DNA of 64,000 bases, from contig OZ176053.1 in the NCBI GenBank assembly GCA_964247055.1, forward strand, positions 11,470,001 through 11,534,000, read 5' to 3'. How positions within the stretch are numbered: position 1 is the stretch's first letter; the number at the start of each line of letters is the position of its first letter. The position numbers and the translations under genes are program-made. Origin of the DNA: Paragordius varius. Lineage: Eukaryota > Nematomorpha. Positions 49,501-63,479 of this stretch are shown here, piece after piece. Below the pieces are notes generated by a model. The model was not told where the DNA came from. It saw nothing but the letters and a program-made list of their open reading frames with translations, and searched no databases.

Positions 49501-52500
49501 TTGATGATTGGTTAAACTTCATCACATAAAAAACTTTCGCAATCAAATGGCTATATATATATCTAATAATATATTTTTATATAGATATCTTTGCCGATGA
49601 TATTTGTCATTTTGACCTAGGCTCATATTACGGTGTGATATTGGGATCCTCCCTATTTAAGTAAAAACAAAAAATATTATAATATTTTAACATAAAGGAA
49701 CTATAAGAATATAATTTAAACTCTTTTTAAAAGAGAAATCACAGAATTTAATCAAAATTAAGATTTGAATGCTAATTTTAATTTATTAAAAACTTATAAA
49801 ATAATAAAAAAATTGTTAACCGCCTGAGAGTCGATAACTAATTGTTTTTTTGGCCATATTTTGTGTTTAATAATAAATTTGACTTAAGAGTAGATGACAG
49901 CAGTTTGTAATATTTAATGTTCAAATTATACTCAAAAATCAAAATAATCATATGTTAGGTTTGGTTAAAATATTTTTTCTCCTTAATTTGTTCGATTTTA
50001 TGTGTAAACAACATATATAATCGCTTTGAATATCAATAATTTATTTTGCAAAATTATAAATATTGCTCGATTTAGTATATATATTTATTTTTAGCAGTAT
50101 CTAATTTGTTTATTTAGTAAATAGCATGATTTGTTAATTTTTTAGGCTTAATTCCTTAAAAATAAATAACTCATAAAATTTTTGATATTGAAATTGAAAA
50201 GTATGCATTTTGCCTCAACACATGTTATATAATATTTTCAAAAAGTTATAATTTCTCATTTCGAACTTTTAGCCGCCATTTAATTTTAAAACAGCTGTAA
50301 AACTGGCGAAGAAGTGTATTTTGGTTACAAAGTATTTGTCAACTGATAAATTTTAAGGCAGTTACTGTTAATTTCTAATTTTAGTATCATGTCTGAATTG
50401 CACACTCCAAAACTTTAAAATTTGTTTAATTTATTTTAAAAACTTCATTCATGGTATAGATTAATAATAGAGAAACGCATTATTAAATAAAATAGTAAAG
50501 ACTAAATGCGATTTATTTAATAAAAATTAAGATTATAAATTTTAGTGATTTAGTTCATTCTTTTTCAAAAAATATTGTATGAAATGGTAGATTTCTATGC
50601 TTATATAGGTGCGGGAAAAAGTATTTGATGAAAAAAACCGTTAAAATTAAGATTATACTGGAAAAAATCAATTAACCTTAGAGCTTTGTTAAATTATATG
50701 ATAATTTATATAATAATTAAGATAATGCGTAGTCCTAGATTGACGACAATAATAGCATCGCCTCTTTAGACCAGCTTTAGGTTCTATTGCTCACGAATGA
50801 GTCGCTGGATTGGGTTATCGATGTTCGTGATTACTTCTGTTTTTATTATTTGGTGATTTTCTGTGCTATTCTATTGCTAATGTATGAGTGTATTTCATTG
50901 TATCTTGCGCTAATGTCATCAAATATTTTATACCCACCGATTTTCACTCAGTATGATATACCTTAAATACAATTCTTAAAGTAATTTATAACCATATTTT
51001 AGGAATATTGTGGTGAACTCGTCCAATTTTTATGCAAAACTGATACACGAATTAGATTATTTTGAATCTCCCATTCATGATCGAGCCATAAAAATCAATT
51101 CAATGGTTGAGGTATTATATACAGAAAATAGCGAAGGGTTAATATAAAATTAATAAAATGAAGACATGATATTGAAGCTATTTTATTATTAAAATATTAT
51201 CTGGAAATATTTTATACTTGATATTAATTATTACGATTTATTGTACACTACACTGAGGATATAATACTATTGTGTGACATGGTGATTATCCGCACCATTA
51301 CTCTTTTTTAATAACTATTAAATAATTTTTTTAATTGTATTTTTTAAATTTGATATTATCGCTCACTAGCATATTTGGATTAAAACTAAAAGCCTGTTAT
51401 AAAAGGAAAATCGTATGAATATCAGCATTAACTAATTAATTAAATATCATTTTAGGTGCTAATATAGAGGCGAATACTGTATATTGTAATATTTGATAGT
51501 TAACCAATATACAATTATGAAAAAAAACCACTTTTTATTGGGTTGGGTATAGGAACTTCATGACCGTGAATGTGACCGCTCATTAATTAAAATCAATTTC
51601 ATTTTACATATGTTTATTATGAAATAGAAGATTATGAGATAATAAATAGTATAAAACTCATATTTCATACAAAATTTCATATTCTTATAATCATTTAATT
51701 CTTTATTTTATCATTTAAATTTAAATAATTATGAAAAGGTAAAATTAATTGACATGTTCTCGCCAGAGAGAGAGAGGTTTTACTTTTTAGACCGGTCCAA
51801 AACCCAACCCTTTTTTATTAATTATTAAAGATTAAATCATATATCTAACAGGTAAATGACCCCAAAGAATGGAACGTGTTAAATTTAACAAGCGGTGAGA
51901 AAATAGATCTATCGGATAAGGTATTTTTTAAGAAAATAAATTACACATGGTTGTTCCGAGACAATAACATTGCCTTCTATTTTGAAGAAAATGATATTAG
52001 TTTGGTGGAAATTTTAAACATTAATTTTATCATATAAAGTTTGAAGGTGTTATTTTAGTGTAAACGGGGTCATGTATGTGACATTATATCTACATTAATA
52101 GGCTAAAATTAAAAAAATGTATCCTAAAACTTCGGCAATAAAAATCTTAACTGGAAACGGATACAAAAATATGTCTTAATCTAAAACGATTACTAGAATT
52201 TGATAATTACGATAAAATCATTACTTATCTTTCATGGCATGATTATTACTTTTATTGAGATGGGAATGGACAAAGATTATAAAATCCTTACAAATGCAAA
52301 AACGCTTCCTAGCATCAAATAAAATGGGATACTATTTGACATACAAGATATATGTTAATTTTCTTAAATTTTATAGAATTGGACATGGGCAAAACAAATG
52401 CAAGATGGAATTGAATATTACATGGTCAACAACACTGCTCCACATAAATGTTTACGGTGCATCTTTACGTCATGGCCTCAAGGCTTCCACGAGTTATATA

Positions 52501-54652
52501 TCCATATAAAAAATTGTAATTTTTTAAAATATTGCTTTTCATATGAAATAATTTAATTAGGCAAGTCTGCTAGGTTAATTTTGTCTTGTCCGTTACTGAG
52601 GCTGCTTTTAAAAAAATCAGTCTCTAGATTTTTAACATATGTTAAACAAATGATACATAGAAACATAAGGTAATGTGTGAATAATTTTCGATAATTACAT
52701 TATATTATATTATATCATGCTATATAAAAATTTCTTAAATTATAAACAAATGTTAGGTGTCGAAATACTTTGTAATTATAATATTTGTATGTTTTATACT
52801 TAAAAATTAAAATAAAAAACTAATTGATTAAATTTCGAAATAAATATTAAAAACACATTCAAAACATTGAATATTAAATAAAAATACCTAAAAGTTTTAT
52901 AGTGCTATGTGAATAAACCGCCTTGTGTCCGATAAATAAACCGGCTTTGGTCAAACGGTTCCGCTCAAATGTCTTATGCAAAAACAGATGGAAAAATGTT
53001 AAGACCATTTATGGATATCTATAAGTCACATTCGAGCCGGCTCATTCTCATGGCTCACTCACATAGGCTAAAATATGAGTTAAATTCGGCCCTAAATGTT
53101 TTTTCCTGCATTAGTTGTAATCTGGGTGGCATTATCCTAAACCCAATAATCTATATACTTATAAAAATAATTTCATTATGAATTATTTTATATATGTGTG
53201 TTTAGGTACAAATGTACAATCTCTTAGTTACAGGTAGGTATTTTTCCTGTTTTTTTTCCATTTTATATAATTAGCAGGGCTTGGAATCAGTAACCAGTAT
53301 CATGAATAATCCTTGTTTTAAAATAATTTTAACTAAGATTATTATTAATCACAAATGATATGGTGAAAATATTTTTTTTATATAATTTAATTTTTTAAAA
53401 AATTTAATTTTTTTTATAATATATTGGATATTTAAATAATTAAATGATAGATTCTAATATTTTTGATAGTTTTATAATTGCGCACAAACATAAATGCCTT
53501 ACGCGCCACATTTTTGATTTAAAACTCGGCGGGCAACATCTATAATGACATTCATAGATATTTTAACATCAGATTGATAATTACAAATAGAATGGAACAA
53601 ACAATTTTTCCGAGTTCTTTGTCTTTGCCAATTTAGATTTTTTGAGAATATTTATTTATGAAAAATTATTTTTACCAAGTTTGTAGTGAGATATTTTAAA
53701 TTGTGTTTCAAATTTTTCGCTGGCCACAAAATTACCCGGTGTGCCGTGTTTTGGAAACCACTGCCTATGTAATATCAATTTGTGTTTATGGTGAATAAAC
53801 GAAAATGGTCAATATAATAGCATATCGTAATTACAGAATTAAATAAAAACATATTTGTCGGGTTCGCCGAAATTGAAATTATAAAAATAAAAGCTTTGGT
53901 GGGCGTGGGTAATTTTATGTGACTAGCAAAATTTTGCATATCCTTATTATTTTGTTGAGACAAATCTATTGCCGCATATTTTGTGGTATTGACCAGAATA
54001 ATTAGTTTTTGGGAAGGAATTACTAATAAAATCATTTATTAGAATGATTTTAGTCCAAGCCCTGATATTAGTAATTTTAAAATTCCCCAATTATATATTT
54101 TATAACTATATAGAGTCAATAACTTTTACCAAGTAATATTATCACATAATTCCCTTTTCATGATGTAAAAAAGTCTATGCCATATTTTTGCACAGATAAT
54201 GGAGAAGAACTCTGACGAAGGAAGTGCTGTTTTGGAAAAATCTCTCAGCACAAACTCTGTAATAAATTTTTATTTTGGATTACATATATCCTAGTTGGGC
54301 TAAATTTTGCCAATTTTGTTTCTAGATAACAGTTCAAATAGTAAACAGTGGATTGGTAGTTCAATACAAAAATAACGAGTCCCTTGAAATTAATGTGTGT
54401 TTGCCAAAAAAATCTGACTTATGTCTAACAGGTTGTTAATATTTTAAATGAGAGTAAAATATTATTATTATTATTCATTAAATTTATTATAAGCTCTCTT
54501 CTTTTATTTAGGCGATGATATGCGTGAAGGCAAATTCCTAACATTAACTGTAATTTTTATACCTTAGAAAAAAATTGTTTTTTTTAAATTTTTTTTTGAC
54601 GATTTCTGCACCTAAAATTGATATAATTTTAAATTTTTCTATCCATATTTTA

Positions 54653-54694
<42 letters not shown>

Positions 54695-57600
54695 TATTTA
54701 GACAATAACACAATAAAATGTCGCTTATTTTATGAAATGCATCGGCTATTTATTACAATTAAATAATTGGGTATCTATAAATTTGGAAAGAACCGAAATC
54801 ACACCCAAAATTATTTTTCCCAAAATGATTAGAACCTTAGTTCTTCCGGAACCTCTTTTGTAAAAAAATAAAATTTCAAGTCTAAAACAAAAATAGTTTT
54901 AAATCGGATTCAAACCTGACTTCTATCCCTGATATTTGCTATATTTTGAAATTTAACAGTAAAAATTTGAACATTTGGTACAAATCTAATATATATCTAA
55001 ACTTTATCCACTTGAATTTATGTAATATATAACTTAATTATAACGCTTACTATGTGATATAACAAGGTACATACCATCTTAATTTGATTGTATATATTTT
55101 ATAGATTCAAAACTTTTTTATTAGTTATTTTATTTGTCAAATTTCGGTAAATAATTATAATTACATTATTCTTTGGCGTTATCGGTTTGATTTCCGTACT
55201 TTACATTTCTCGCCTTGTCTTTCCTCGTTACACCGCATATTAATCTAAACATTCTCATTTAAATAACCTCGTGCCTTAGTTAAATTCGAAAACAATTTAA
55301 GTTAATAATTCAAATTTTTTGGAGTTAAAATGTGTCTCCTTTCCATGCTTTGCAGTGAATAATTTTAAGTAATATTATAAGCGTTAGCCATAAAGTATAC
55401 GATCAGAATGAAGCACCCATATATATAATATTAATAAATATTTACTATTCGAATAGAAGTTTAACGGAGGTCGGGAGCCATATCAAGTATGTTATTTATA
55501 AACATTTTTTGAAACAATTGCTTTAGTAATACAAATACAATTATTTCCAAAACTAATATTAAATTAAGTTGCTTCTTTTAAAAGTGCTTGCATGAATATC
55601 CTTTAATTATATGTAGTTGTAAAATAATATACAGCAATATTTTTTCAATTTCTTGATAAAACTATTAAAAAAATCAATGCTGAGTTATATACATTCCAAT
55701 GAAATTCAATATTTTAATAGACAGTGGTCCCACCACTTTATATGCATAATTTATTATCCGATGACATTTTTCTTTTTGTGAAAGAAATATTAATTAAGCT
55801 TAGCTATAATATTCATTATCTTGAATGCTTTATTCACATATACCAATATATATACTATATTAAATAGGTAATATATCTAAAACATTATATCATAGTAGAA
55901 ATATAATTCATAGCCAAATGGGTGATATATTAATGTAGTTTCAGAGGCATAGCTTGCATTTCTGGCGCCTAGTGCATAAATTCTTGATGGCGCCCCCTTG
56001 GCCATCATGCAATCCCTTGCATTTCAAAAAATAATCAAATTTAGGCTGTGGTCAGGCCACTTATAAATGAATGATTTTTTATGCATTATTAAAAATAATA
56101 ACTTTTAAATACTTATTTTTTCCCCCTCTAGCTACGTGCAGTGTCCTACACAATGGTGGGCTACGATTTCATTTGAAAAATCTGACGGGCCTTAAAAATA
56201 TATATCGAGAACACTAAAATAATAGGTATAAAATATGGGAATGTAAAATCGTAAGACCGGATCTATTTTAATTTTTATTTATTCGCTTGGCCAATTCGCA
56301 CAGATTATTCAGATTGGCCTACATTTTGAAACTCAAGATGTTAAGTTTAGCATCATTTTAAAAATAAAAATTAGTTTTCTTATTTCGTCCATAAAATTTT
56401 TGAGTGATAATAGTTTATGAACGCATAGTACGAAATCCAATTTAAAAATAATATGCTAATATATTTATTTAACTGCATTTAACCCTTTACCGAACAATTA
56501 TATTAAATAAAATAATTACATTGCGGGCATCGGAGCAAAATATACTGAAATATATATCTGATTATAATCATCAGGCTCATGATGCTTCTAGTTTTGGGGC
56601 TGATAAGAAAGAAATTTAATTGCATTTTCGTGCATAATTGCTCGATATTGAAAATCGAAAAATCATCGCACATTCTGTGAATAATTTTTTGTGAATGAAT
56701 GTTCATTCGATACCATAAATGGTGACTGGAACGGGTAATTTTCATAATAAACCCAGATTTTGCGATACGAATTTTTTTACTATTTAGATTTTGACATCAA
56801 AATAATATTTTTTAAAAATACGTAATTTATCAATATATATGGTATTTGAAAATGGTTAAGATGGTATCAAAACAGTTTTAAAATTTTTATTTCTTTTGAT
56901 AAAATATTTTTTTTGAAGTTAAAAAACCTAGCCTTTGGTAATAGTTTTGGAGTCTGCGTCTAGAATATTGTGTAATATAATTATTGTTTTGTTTATAGTT
57001 AATGATATATTTTAGTAATATTTTTGGAATAAGCATTAAGCTGTCACTAAAAGGATTTATTTATCGAAATCTGCGCGAATTCCGCCATTTTTTGATATGG
57101 AACAAATACCACAAAAGTGGTAATAACTTTCTTCTGTAAAAGCAAAAATTAAAAACACCAAATCCAGATACTTCAAGATATATATCCCCTGTAGGGAGTC
57201 TATCCTCTTAACCAATATCAGCATTTGTTAATAAATTCTAATCAAATGTAAGCACATTTTTTGGTTTTTTTAAAAAGATCATACGCATCAAAAATTTAAA
57301 TAAATCAAGATTTATATGTTTTGTGATCAAATATTTTTAATTCCCAAATGAGGCACATTACCATTATTAATTTTATGTCAAATTTTGATTGGAAAATAAA
57401 AATTTTGTTATTTTGAACCAATTTACCAAGTCTGGTGATAACAAATAAAACTTAAATTACTGAAGGGAATGATTTGCAATAATCATTTTAATGAGGCATT
57501 GAATTCCATTATAGGGTTGGTGTAAAAATTGGAATAATCAAGTTATTAAATAGATTTTAAACTTTTCCGTATTTATCGTATTTTACGAATTTGGTATCTA

Positions 57601-60600
57601 AAAAGTCGTTTTTCTTTTTGATTTACATTTTTTATTTAAAAATATGAAAATATTTATACCCAAATGTAGACGGATTATATCTATGAAACTAATATTACCT
57701 GGAGACGTACTTACTTTACGAAACTCATATCCCTAGTAATCCCTTATTCTGGTAAACCCAAAGGTTTATATTGATTAAACTTAAATGTATAAAGCGTTTA
57801 TAGAAAAAGTTAACAATTTCATATTTCACAGTAAAAGATGAAATACGAACAAAACGTAAAAATATAAAGGCAAATATTTTTTTTAAAAGACAATCATACT
57901 TTTATAAACCTTAATTTTTCCTCTCTAAGTTACATTCTGATTGTGTTCGTAATATATATCTATTTCCTACTTTACCATTTTAAACAATGAGTTATATTTT
58001 GAAATAACAGATTTCAAAAGTATGGCTGTCTTTTAGAAAATAATTTGTCTTTATATTTTTACGTTTTGTCCGTGTATTTCAATTTTACTTACACATATGT
58101 TTATAAAATCGTTCACCACTGAATAAAAAGCTTTCTAAATGTTTTTTTCGGATTAAGCAATCAAAAATAGATAGAAAGTGATTACCGGGGTAACCAACAA
58201 ATATTCCTTCTCGGGCGGCATTTTTCACCGAAAAACCTAAACTGCATGGAATAAATAATGGGGATTAACATTTTATTAGATAAACACAAAACTGTGAAAT
58301 ATTAATAACAAAATATAAAACTTTTTATTTCAACAATGGCAGTAAGATGCCGAAATTCGGAAAGATCAGAATGAAAGAAATATCAATTTTACCAAGATCT
58401 ATTTTATTAACAGAAATATGTCTGCGAATAATGGAATAACCATATATTGGTATTATCTAAAATGTTCTTGGATGAACAAAATATCTCGGTTGGCCGCACG
58501 GTCCGCCGACCAAGTGTTAACCGACCAAAAGCTGTCGTTTACATCGATTTTTAAATTAGAAAATTTATATAATTTTTTAAATGTCCAATGTTTCTGAAAA
58601 TTAAGCTCCATGAAAATATATAATATCATCGTGCATTAATGATTCCTATTTGGAGCATTGCCATATAAGGAAAAAATTTCACAACGCTGATTGACTCTAT
58701 CCTCATTTAAAAAGCTAGCTGATATCTTTTTTTAGCTTAAATCAAATTCTTATTATTAATTACAAATAATCTTCTTCGAATCTTTCTATTAGTTTGGTTC
58801 AGTGGCACTCACCATAAAACTTTAAAGACACAAAATATATTTTTGTCTCAAAGGGGCCGTGCACCATATAATACGGATAAAAGCATAGCTGTTTGATACA
58901 TTTGCAGATATCTATACTAAAAATAAGTGCAACAAAAATATAATAAATAATTTAGGGCCACAAATAAGTAATTTTTGGGTCGCAGTTAAGGTATAATAAA
59001 AACAGCCTAACTTAATTTTTGTAATAAAAAATATGTCACACTAAGGGCCATGTGAATAGCTTAAATATCTTGTGGTTGATAATTTGAGAAAAAATTTATA
59101 ATAAGATATTACAACTCATTTTTAATAGCAAGTTTTAACGTCCTAAGTAGCAACCAGGCTCATTTGAATAGGTCTCTTAGTTTGGTAGTGTTATTGTTAA
59201 CTAATATATAATAAAACTTAGAAAATATTTTTTTTGAAAATTTGTACAAAAATTTTGTCTTTTATCCAAATTTTTTACTCACAAAAAAAGACAACCATTT
59301 AAGGCATCATTTGAGCTGAAAATATTGATTTTATAAAAATATTTTCCTTTTGTTTATAACCTTTTATTTAGATCTCAAAAAAGAAAACGAATATATTGAC
59401 TTGAAAGATGCATGCTACTTTTACGACGGACCCCGGATTTATAAAATTTTTGATGGAAGTCATTTTCGGTAATATTTGCGCAACATACTAAATAAACATT
59501 TAAAAAAAAGTTCAATCATTTGAAATTTATTAAACAGGGAAGCTCATCTAATCTCCAAAGACTCAGTAATCTATGAACAAGTTATATCACAATATGAAAA
59601 TTACCCACAAGCAGATGATTATAAGATAAAGAGGTTGGATACAAGCAAAATATTTGCCTATTTGCCAAAAAAGAATCAGACCTTTTTTACAAATTGGAAG
59701 GTAAAACCTTTAATTATTTATGATAGCATCAATTTTTTTTTAAAATAGCTTTTTTGATAATAGTTTTGCGTTGCGCAAAAGGGTAGCCTAACAAATTTTT
59801 AATATGATTAAGTATTTACTAAACAAAATTAACAGCTGATTATCATATATTTGTATTCCATGAAAATAAATGATACAAATTCTAAAATGGTAGATTCTTG
59901 ATAAAAGCGGTTGCTTTTTTTGCAAAATCTGATAGACGCAACGATTGGTTAAAATTTGTGTCGAATATATAATACTGGCTAATTTTTTCTAAAAGACGTA
60001 TTGATCATTAATTTAACCCAAAAGCCATCAGGCTCTCCACATAATAAAATATCATATGTCCATTAATGAAATAGTAATATGTTTCATAATACCGTTAAAA
60101 TATATTTCTTTTAATAACATATCCATAAAAGTAAAATATGAAAAAAAACCAATAAACTTAAATTGATGCATGTACCCTGGCCTAATATATGTCTCCAATA
60201 TGGTCTTAAAAAAGCTAAAAATCTAAAAATTTTTTATTTAACATTCGTTAAGTTTAATTTTAAAATAAAAGAGTTAATATAAATAAATTTTAATCATACT
60301 ACATATGTTTAATTGTAAAATTAATAATTTGATGGTAAAAATGTATATATTTAATTTTCCACTTATATGTTGACCTAAAAATTAAAATCTTCAAATTTCA
60401 TGGCAAAAATTAAATTTTTAAGGTGACAAAAACCTTTAATTGCATTGAAATATAAATTCTCTCTAATTATATTTAAAAAGAACTTTTATACCGTGTTCTG
60501 GAATGCTCTAAACATACCTTATGAACTTTAATAAAATTTGCTAAATTTGATTATATAAGTAAACTAGCTGGCCCTATCACGCTTCGCTGTGACGCAGTCT

Positions 60601-62934
60601 CACCGATAATTTCTTAATAATTTGCAATACATGGAGGTAATTGAGATAAAAAAATAATAAAAAACATATTTAATAAAAAGAATGTCTTTATTATTCTTTT
60701 ACAGCTTTTTGCATAAGCTAAAATATTGTTTACTCGAAATTGACCATATTTAAACTGTCCCTTATTAAACTTAATATTCACCTATCATTGGATTTAGATT
60801 TTCTACGAAATCATGGTTAAAAGTTTTATTTAGTAATTGTATTTGGTCCCTTTTTAAAAGAAAGATTGATAAATAGATTCACCAGAAATGTGTTTAACTG
60901 AACTCGTATGGCTTCTTAAGTTTTTTGAAAATTAGCTCCAAAACCACGCCATTTTTGCATGGCGTCTCAGTTTTAAACTGGTAGACTCCTACCCATAGAC
61001 CTATATGGAAAAGCGCTGAGTTAAATTCTTTGTCTTTATAGGGAAAATATTTGGAATCTTTGATACGATCGTCTCATGGGTTATTCCAAAAATACTTCAA
61101 CACTATGTAATCGTTACATGATGGCGTATTTTTAGGGCACAAAGGCCCCAAATTAACGGCTAAAAAAACGCCTGACCTTTTTTACCTAGTTACGGGTAAT
61201 AATCCAAGCTTTTAATGAATTCATATGGCTTCATAAATTTTCCGTAAATTAGTTCTAGAACAACGCAATTTCTACATCGTGGCGCAGTTTTTGGCGGGTA
61301 GCTCCTCACCCAGAGGGTAAAAAAACGTTGAATTGTCTTTATATGGGGAATATCTGGAATTATCAGTGATTCCATATGTTCCTATTTGACTCATAGGTTT
61401 TCTGAAATTTGGTTCCAAAGGCATGCTGTATCTATATGGGGACGCAGTTTTACGCGGGTAGCCCCCTAACCAGGGGCGAAACAAAAAAACGCTCGATTAA
61501 ATTTTTGCCTTAATTCGGGTAATACCTGGAATCATGAGTGATTTCATATGCTCTCGTGGGATTTCCAAAAAATTACCTCAAAGCCAATAAGTCATTCTAT
61601 GGTGGCGCATTTTTCAGGGCAAGGGCCTAATTAAGGGGCAATTAATTAAAACAACTCTACTTAAATTTTCGCCTTTTTACGGGTAATATTGCAAGCCCTT
61701 ATTGAACTCGTATTGCCTGATAAGTTTTCTAAAAATTGCCTCCAACATGCTGTATCGATATGGTGGCGCAGTTGTGGGCGGGTAGCCCCCTGCCCATAGG
61801 CCAATATATAAAAGACGTTCATTAAAAATTGCCTTTATAGGAGAATACCTGAATCATCCTTCATTCCATATGTTCTTAATAGTTTTCGGAAGGATGGCTT
61901 CAAAACTAAATAATAGTTGTATGATAGAGCATTTTTTAGAGAGTGAATGGCCTAATTAACGGCTAATTTTAAAAAACCGCCTGACCTAAATTTTTGCCTT
62001 GTTACGGGTAATATTTTAAGCACCTATTGAACTTATATGGCCTGATAGGTTTTCTGAAATTTTATCTCAAAGGCACGCTATTTTGATATGATAAGGCAGC
62101 TTTAACGGGTATATCCTTATTCAGCAGCCAATATTAAAAAAAACTCACAAATCATATTTTTACCTTTTAACAGAGAATATCTGAATCATTAAATTTTACG
62201 GTCTCATACCCTGGGCGAAAAATAGATTAAAAAAATAATATATTTGACGGGGGAATCCGGGTAAATATAGGGCAATTAAAATAGCGAGCCGATGTTCGCC
62301 GCAATCGAAAATAAGCAAAAAAATCATATTTGAAATCGAATGGTCCAACACGTTTTCAAGAAAATTGTCTCAAAGACAAGATTTTAGTGGACTTCTTTTA
62401 AAAAACCCGTTTTTTACACAAAGTGGGCCCGAACTGGGGGTCTAATTCAAAAAAAGAGCGTATTGTCGGGACATTCATATTTTATGTTTTCGACATTTGA
62501 ATTTGAATGGGTCTACCAATTTTCCGGAAGCAGATCACTAAGCCACCACTTTCCATTTTTATAAATATATAGATTATGCGTTTCTACTATCCACGTAAAT
62601 TTTTTATACATTTTATAAATTTTTTTGCATAAGCTCGGCTTTTTGCTTTTGAGGGCTATCTATCGCATGCGTTAAAATTGAGTCATCCGATATTTAAACA
62701 ATTTAAAAATTATCGTGTCCAATGAAAAATGCATATCAAATTGTGAATAAGTCACAAATATTAATTTTCAGCTCTCAAATTATTTGGTTGTTTTTAGATT
62801 ATTTATTATTATTATTATTATTATACGAAATTATATTTATTATATTTTAGGAAAATAATACCATCAATGAAATACAAACGATTGCAATAACAAACGGTAC
62901 CCACCGACTATTTTTTCCGAAAAATAACCTTACT
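46526..62934 (+). CDS. Unrecognised multi-exon secreted or surface glycoprotein gene (partial model)
   Basis: Exon 1 (46526-46598) encodes a signal peptide: M-W-K-Y then IVLILSIITGVLVIHG. Phase-compatible exons follow at 46679-46698 (20 nt), 49079-49178, 49585-49660, 51003-51111 and 51852 to about 52034. Further candidates are 52260-52353, 52377-52515, 53206-53233, 54196-54258, 54326-54431, 54512-54549, 59372-59468, 59538-59700 and 62851-62934. Most adjacent pairs join in frame, but links at 52.0, 53.2-54.2 and 54.5-59.4 kb are unresolved, so two genes are possible. The predicted ectodomain is rich in N-x-S/T sequons (NES, NSS, NLT, NYT, NWT, NNT, NQT, NGT) and has scattered cysteines (HKCLRCIF, NVCLPKKSDLCLTG). 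No transmembrane segment is seen before the last exon, which ends at a GTAAGA donor, so the gene probably runs past the window. I match no known family. Confidence 0.55.
52354..52376 (+). other. 23-nt intron (candidate) in the unrecognised glycoprotein gene
   Basis: It begins GTTAATTTTC and ends TTTTATAG. Removing it joins YYLTYKIY to NWTWAKQMQDGIEYY and leaves a Cys/Trp-containing frame (CLRCIFTSWPQGFHE). Without removal, the other open frame reads R-I-G-H-G-Q. Support is compositional, not from homology. Confidence 0.5.
53275..54064. mobile_element. hAT-like element in an intron of the glycoprotein gene
   Basis: The ends are CAGGGCTTGGAATCA and its inverse (TGATTTTAGTCCAAGCCCTG, with a short gap). 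The 8-bp flanks ATAATTAG and ATATTAGT are similar but not identical. Within it, near 53735-53763, is an end-like motif (TTTTGGAAACCACTG) typical of another hAT element. No transposase is seen. Confidence 0.45.
54550..59371. other. 4.8-kb interval without a confident exon
   Basis: Splice phases of the flanking exons (phase 0 out at 54549, phase 1 in at 59372) require at least one unseen exon here, or a gene boundary. Near 55943-56060 a GC-raised patch (TGGCGCC repeats) looks like repeat DNA. An inverted-repeat element lies at 57841-58083. The rest is AT-rich. Confidence 0.45.
57841..58083. mobile_element. Inverted-repeat MITE, family F (best copy)
   Basis: Arms of about 60 bp: GAACAAAACGTAAAAATATA then AAGGCAAAT on the left, and TTTGTCTTTATATTTTTACG then TTTTGTCCG on the right. 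The internal CCTTAATTTTTCC recurs in the copy near 30086-30300. No coding capacity is seen. Confidence 0.65.
60562..62577. repeat. Two-kilobase repeat element with a tandem core
   Basis: It begins near CTAGCTGGCCCTATCACGCT and ends TATAAATATATAGATT. The core, about 60901-62200, is a degenerate array of roughly eight monomers of 155-170 bp, starting near 60901, 61065, 61214, 61374, 61545, 61702, 61864 and 62029. Two types mostly alternate: one with GGCGCAGTTTT and GGGTAGCCCCCT, the other with TGGCGCATTTTT, AGGGCA and AATTAACGGC. Most end in TTACGGGTAAT or similar. The last 365 bp (62213-62577) matches 12768-13172. Minus-strand open frames at 61190-61484 are incidental to the array. Confidence 0.75.
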
Positions 62935-63479
62935 GTAAGAAATAATATATTAAATATTCTCATATTCCTCCCAAGGATCCTAAACCTATTCAATTCATAA
63001 AATTAAAGTTAAACTTGGTTTTAAAATAAAGGTGTGGGAGGGGTCGACGAAATGGCTAATAAAAAAAGTTTTATAAAACTTTGATAGTTTATAGCGTGTT
63101 TCATCCAACTGTTTAAGACATTGCATTGTGCTTTTTATTCTTATAACATGCCGTACTTATTTTTGTTTTTTGAAATGTAATAGCGATCCTAAATATAAGC
63201 ATTAATATAATAAATAAAAGGTATATTTATATATAAAAACAAGGTTTGTAAATTTCGGAAAACAATAACTCAAAACAGTTATACCCTTATAAAGATAATA
63301 TATCAATTTTTCTACAAAACCAAAAAACTCCTGCAGCTCAAACGAATATATAATAGGGAACCCTATCGAATAAACAATAAAAAACGGAATCAAAGATACA
63401 CCAAATTTAAATAATTTATTACATTTTTGTAAGTTTTTACCGTTTCTGGATGTACCAGGTGTTTTTATAATTTATTACC
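62935..63479. other. AT-rich tail after the last recognised exon
   Basis: No feature is visible beyond a good donor (GTAAGAAATA) directly after 62934 and ordinary AT-rich intron-like DNA. Confidence 0.4.

Noticed and set aside
52969-53181. 70-codon open frame with Arg/His/Ser-rich start
   Set aside because: No splice phase agrees with the neighbouring exons and the sequence contains palindromic GAGCCGGCTC, more like repeat DNA.
53775-54035. 86-codon minus-strand open frame
   Set aside because: It lies wholly in a hAT-like element and has no recognisable motif.
61190-61484. Two overlapping minus-strand open frames
   Set aside because: They follow the tandem monomers; similarity between them reflects the repeat, not a protein.
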